This document shows positions 59,901 to 64,000 of a stretch of DNA of 64,000 bases, in pieces. This DNA is from Nissolia schottii (lineage: Eukaryota > Streptophyta > Magnoliopsida > Fabales > Fabaceae): assembly GCA_003254905.1 (NCBI GenBank), contig QANU01057563.1, positions 10,860 to 74,859 on the forward strand, given 5' to 3'. A program made the translations under genes and the position numbers. Numbering within the stretch: the first letter of the stretch is position 1; each line of letters opens with the position of its first letter. The notes under the pieces were generated by a model. That model did no database searches, had not been told where the DNA came from, and saw only the letters and a list, made by a program, of their open reading frames with translations.

Positions 59901-62304
59901 AAAGTGTAGTTGGCCGAAAGGTCCTTTTTTTAAAAAGAAAATGAAAAGTTGAAATTATATTTCAAAAGTAACTCAAAGCACCTAAACGCTTCTCATGTTG
60001 GGACCAACCATGATGGTCAATCATCGCATAGATTCAGATGAGGTCTCTAACCATTGGGCTTCTACTTTCAGCATAATAATATCCTAAATTTATTCAAGAA
60101 TTATTAAGATTTATTTAATTTGATTATATTTTGAGTTAGTTAACAATTGTATGGAAAATGTCTACATAGGTCTTTGAACTTTTTCGTATTAACCACATAG
60201 TTCTTTGAACAAAAGAAAAACAAAATCTCATAGGTCCTTGGACTTGTTGTTTGTTACCCCATTTATCCCTTTGTTGGTTTGCAACGTAACGACGTTGTTA
60301 ACGTCGCTTACTCATCACCAGACCTTCAATTTAGTTCCTAAACTTTTAATAAATGTTCTAAGTAGTCTCTAAACAATTATATAATTGTCCAAATAAGTCC
60401 TTCACCTTATATTACATAGACTTTTTTTTGTTCACCCTAAATACAAGACACCCTTGATAAGTGACATTATATGAGAACCACAAAATATAATAAAAAAATT
60501 TAATATAAATAGTCAATGGTGTCTTGTATTTAGAGTGTAAAAAAAATATTTCTATTTAATATAAGGTGAATGACTTATTTGGCCAATTATATAATTGTCT
60601 ACGGGATACTTAGGGCATTTATTAGAAGCCCAGGGACTAAATTGAATGGCTGGTGATGAGTAGGCGGAATTAACGACGTCGTTACGTTGCAAACTGACGA
60701 AGAGATGAATGACAGTAGCAGATGAAAAGCTTAAGGACATAGCTAGAGGCATTTTTTTTGTTCATGGACCTATGTGGCCAATGCAAAAATGCTTAGGGAC
60801 CTATGTGGGTATTTTCCTATTGTATCTTACAACCTATAAACACATTAATTTTTCAGTAACCGTACAACTCTTTTTTTTTTTTGGGTATCTTTCTTGTTCT
60901 CTTTCTCTCACAATGTTGTTTAATGCTTCCTTCTAAAGTAGATCTCATACTTATATAAGTGTGTATAGAAATTTTGAATATTCAAATAACATTATGCAAA
61001 ATAAGTTATCAATCTTCAAAAAGAAATTTAAAATATTTGTAATAAAATTAATAAAAATATCACACGGCTCCTTTCTTTTAAGATATATTTTTTTTATCTT
61101 TAATTTTACATCATTTATTCCATAATAATAGTCTATTTTATTTTTTTAAGTTCATGTGTAACTCAATGTATCTTGACACAAATTGTATTTAAATATATTG
61201 AGTTACGAAGTAACCTAAAAGGTAAAAGAAGCTACTATTATGGAGGGAGTATCATCAAACATGGAATGAACATTTGAGACTTTTCAAAGTAAAATTTATT
61301 GCTAAATTTTAAATTATGCACTTAATTAAATACGCACTCCCTCTCTTCATCATGGACCACTTCAATCAAATTAAGTAAAAATAATTTAATAAACTTAACT
61401 TTTAAATCACTTTTAATTTTAAATTTCTTAACATTTGTGCATTCAACTAAAGTGAGATGCAGTACTAACAAAGACTATACCTTCTTCAAGCCGGGTATAG
61501 TTGCTGAAAGTGCTATGAACTTCTTTGTGAGTTCCTGTCTCCTCTTCCTCTCTGACATTATGTGATCCAGTGCCTCAGAGCTTCTTCTAATCTTCTTCAT
61601 TCTCTGGCTACTATCCGTTGAATCTGTGCCTTGATCACTGCCAAATTGGGAGGATCCATTTGCCACTTTTGAAGCACAATCACAAGGATCACGAACATTG
61701 TTACTTGGTACTAACAAAGATGCATCATTGTCGTTGTTATTGTTGGAGTTTGTTTGTGCAAAGACTGAATTGCCCATGGTGGCTAGGACAGGGTCCTCCA
61801 AAGGGGCATTGAGTCCTTGTTGTGGCTGCTCCAACATGATTTCTGATCTTATGAACTCTTCATCCAAAGAGTTTCCATACCGATGGCAATCATTGATGTG
61901 ATAATCCTTTTCCTAGGATTTGGCCACAACATTATAACACAACAAAAAACACTTACATAATTTTTCACTCTATAATTCTGGGTTTTGTGAACTAATGTCT
62001 TTAAGACATCATTTACGAACTTAGCGATTTCTTTTAAATAAATAATTTTAATACGTTTTTCTTATAATTTTACAAAGAAAGCAATGAAAACAAGAAAATC
62101 TATAGTTTTCAATTTTCATTATTTTGTTCACAGTATTTTGGAAAAACAGAGACCAAATAGAATCATCACTATTAATTTATGCAAAACTCTAGTAATAAGT
62201 ATGACCAAAATCTTAATTGCTCTAAATTCAAAGAATAATTAATATGGGCAAGAGTTTATATTTACCAATTCGGAAAACCACTCCTTCCATAAGTCATCTG
62301 CCAT
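56975..62304 (-). CDS. bHLH transcription factor, subgroup IVa-like, four exons
   Basis: Exons (minus strand): 62266-62304, 61481-61912, 57903-58301, 56975-57106, all GT-AG, giving 333 residues. It starts MADDLWKEWFSEL and continues EKDYHINDCHRYGNSLDEEF. The bHLH region (about 124-175) has basic residues HIMSERKRRQ with His130, Glu134 and Arg138, the E-box/G-box reading set, then SATIPGLKKIDKVHVLSEAN and KYVKQLQERVSELEESIKK. An Asn-rich insert (SHKHNNNNNEATT) precedes the conserved C-terminal ACT-like half (ACVLGSDILIKIHCGKQKGI, DITIIAQMGEKCSTIVKDLV), ending SNNSSDP. The architecture matches plant bHLH18/19/20/25-type factors, nuclear regulators of defence and specialised metabolism; the target genes are unknown. 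Introns 2 (about 3.2 kb) and 3 (about 0.8 kb) hold mobile elements. Confidence 0.94.
57387..57849. mobile_element. Small CACTA-type element in bHLH intron 3
   Basis: Starts CACTACAAGAAAAATAG and ends TTTTTCTCGTAGTG, giving imperfect inverted CACTA termini. The interior repeats TCCGTCG/CGACGGA-like words. Flanking triplets are TAA and ATA, so the target duplication is not exact. At 463 bp it is a deletion derivative with no coding capacity. Confidence 0.75.
58302..60152. other. bHLH intron 2, first part
   Basis: AT-rich intron sequence, with no coding patch recognised. Confidence 0.6.
60153..60818. mobile_element. MITE with very long terminal inverted repeats in bHLH intron 2
   Basis: Arms of about 270 bp (60153-60425 and 60535-60818) are inverted copies; shared words include CATAGGTC, CTTACTCATCACCAG and GGTGAATGACTTATTTGG in opposite orientation. 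ATTGTAT flanks both sides (60146-60152 and 60819-60825), a 7-bp target duplication (it could be read as 7-8 bp). 666 bp long, no coding capacity. Size and duplication suggest a hAT- or Mutator-derived foldback MITE. Confidence 0.85.
61113..61249. mobile_element. Stowaway-like MITE in bHLH intron 2
   Basis: The right end reads CTACTATTATGGAGGGAG|TA and the left end is a worn inverse (TTCCATAATAATAG). Internal GTAACTCAATGTATC and TATATTGAGTTAC are also inverted. Length is about 137 bp; the left boundary is approximate. Confidence 0.6.
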
Positions 62305-62992
62305 TGGTTGCCCTTTTTGGAGCTTAAGTCTGTCGATCAACCATAAGAGAAAAAAACCGCCATTGTTGGATTACAATTGAGGTTGGATTTCTGCTGCAAT
62401 GGGAAAGGGGATTCAATGGGTTAAGGTTATATAGCTCCAATGCACAAAGGAACTTTGACACTTGATTAAATATAATTGGGGGGCTTAAATTAAATGCAAG
62501 TGCAATGAGTGCATGCAAAGGAAAAAAAGGAATATTGGAGATACGAAAATTCCTCTTTTTCTAGCCATTCAGAAAAAGTAACGTGGAAAAAATAGCCAAA
62601 TGATTATACAGCAACAATACGTACCCACTCGAAGGACTTTTTCGGCTGAATGCTTCACTAAAATCACCAGCGGATGGATATGAAATAAAATGTTATGATC
62701 CATTCATTTATCTTTTTGAGTGTATCCTGCATTGTGTTTATCATTGAGAATGGTGATTAATTCCCTCGTAATAATTAAGTTCACACAAAGTAATAAAATG
62801 TTAGGCATGAAATATTTTTCATTCCCATGAGTAAAAATTAAACCCGCAAACGATCTATTTATTTATCTAAAAACTAATAAAGTGTCACATTATTTTAGTA
62901 GCTCCAATATTTTGGCAAAAAAACATTTAGTTGCCTAAATTTATTCATGATAATATGGATACTATTTTTTAAGAATTTAATTGTTATGCATG
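62305..62992. promoter_or_regulatory. bHLH upstream region
   Basis: The 5' leader and promoter of the bHLH gene (minus strand) must lie here. GGTTATATAGCTCC (about 62424, read on +) shows a TATATA core, about 120 bp upstream of the ATG, and is a reasonable TATA candidate on the minus strand (AGCTATATAACC). Confidence 0.4.
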
Positions 62993-63390
62993 GATAATGT
63001 AAAGTTTTTTTTTTTACATTGTCATCTAATTAAATCATTCCACATAAGTATAAATGATTGACAAGTTCACCTACTACTTACAGAGTTCTGCTACACGTAT
63101 ACCAAAAATCATACACCATACATACACCTCGTACTTATATACATAAAGTTTGTGTTTTTTTAACCCATGTAATGTTTGTGTACTTAATTAAGTATAGTTG
63201 AGAGTATCATTTACAAGTTTATAATGTTTGTACACTCGTGAGAATAAAGTTTGTGCATTATTAATGGTGTATATATGGGTGTATGAAATTGAGTGTACAT
63301 GTAGCATTTTTGCTACTTAAAAAACATACCTATAAAATGATTTAATTAAATGACATTGTAAAAAACTTTATATTGTCGGTGCATAAGCGC
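62993..63390. mobile_element. MITE interrupted by another MITE
   Basis: Outer arms TAATGTAAAG...CATTGTCATCTAATTAAATC (62993-63060) and the inverse of GATTTAATTAAATGACATTG...CTTTATATTGTC (63330-63385) pair. Between them lies a second inverted-repeat element, about 63078-63318, with arms TTCTGCTACACGTATACC and GTGTACATGTAGCATTTT. Boundaries are approximate; no coding capacity. Confidence 0.65.
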
Positions 63391-64000
63391 AATTAAACTC
63401 ATTTATTAAATGATTCACATTTTTATTAGGTATTTTTTCTTTTTCTTTGCTCTCAAAAGTATTGATACATATAAGGAAGATAATAATAATAATAAAAGAA
63501 AATAGTGTGTGAAAATCAATTCCTAATAAGCCATTCTTTTTTGTCGCCAATCCTCCCATCCATTGAATTTTGAAAAATCTAATAATTATCTTTTGAATTT
63601 AATAATATTACTATTCAATAGAGAATAACTTTCAATGATAATTAAAATTATATTAATAAAAAAAATTGGATATATCACGTTTAAATTAAGGAAGAACCTT
63701 AAATTAATAATACCAAACACGTTATTATTAAAACAATTTCAAATATTGACTATAGGAAGGGTAAAATTGAAATAAAAATATAAAAAAGAGGACAAAACTT
63801 GTTCTAATTGCTAACAGCCTCATCTTTATTTATTTATTTTTAAATATTTCCCTAAAGTTACCTTTCGAATAAAACCATTCACTATTCATAAAGTATATAT
63901 GACCAAATAATATAAAGTTAAATCATTGATGATTTCTTTATTCTAAATAAATAAGAGATATAATATTGACAAGATAAGTAAACATATGTATTGTCTTAAA
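63391..64000. other. AT-rich intergenic DNA
   Basis: Contains a short (AAT)n run at about 63480-63500. No gene or clear repeat boundary seen. Confidence 0.45.

Noticed and set aside
61328-61400. Second Stowaway MITE starting at GCACTCCCTCTC
   Set aside because: Only a left-end-like phrase is present; no inverted partner was found.

Overview
This is nuclear DNA from a eudicot plant, probably a legume. The evidence is an AT-rich, repeat-dense landscape, GT-AG spliced genes with plant-specific families, a TTTAGGG-type telomere-like array, and typical plant transposons (Tat and Tekay Gypsy, Copia, CACTA, MULE, L1 LINE, tRNA-SINEs, Stowaway-like MITEs). The legume placement is an impression from repeat and protein style, not a proof.

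Six host genes can be supported. On the + strand: an intronless subtilase close to SBT1.4 (11221-13557), a small EDA6-like protein (17170-17580), and a CASP-like four-helix membrane protein (49049-49528). On the - strand, assembled here exon by exon: peroxisomal membrane protein PMP22 (seven exons, 23846-26910), a PLAC8/plant-cadmium-resistance type protein (three exons, 32290-33346), and a subgroup IVa-like bHLH transcription factor (four exons, 56975-62304). They are unrelated single genes; no operon or obvious cluster exists.

The rest is mostly mobile DNA. 1-760 is one end of a CACTA element that sits in a decayed minus-strand Tat-lineage Gypsy element (761-7792) carrying an opposite-strand coiled-coil ORF; its one visible LTR abuts a MITE (7793-8005). 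18.1-20.0 kb holds an inverted duplication framed by short direct repeats. 20943-21597 is a solo LTR with a perfect 5-bp target duplication. 28.2-30.5 kb has a SINE, a Stowaway-like MITE and a MULE end with a PB1-like ORF. 34.5-46.1 kb is a nested stack: LTR debris, a complete non-autonomous CACTA element (37758-40545) with two microRNA-like hairpins and a 30-bp-repeat ORF, a 2.9-kb Tekay-like solo LTR (40686-43592), a long Copia-like LTR with repeated palindromes, and a Gypsy gag fragment. 50.6-51.3 kb is a telomere-like array and other local repeats. 51.96-55.87 kb is a broken L1 LINE. The bHLH introns hold three small elements, and a nested MITE pair lies at 62993-63390.

The most unusual items are the paired hairpins and the repeat ORF inside the CACTA element, the repeat family whose copies lead into different sequences (including telomere repeats) and coincide with single unresolved bases, and the antisense coiled-coil ORF whose start is now supplied by a CACTA end. 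Stretches not named below are AT-rich intergenic DNA where I see no gene.
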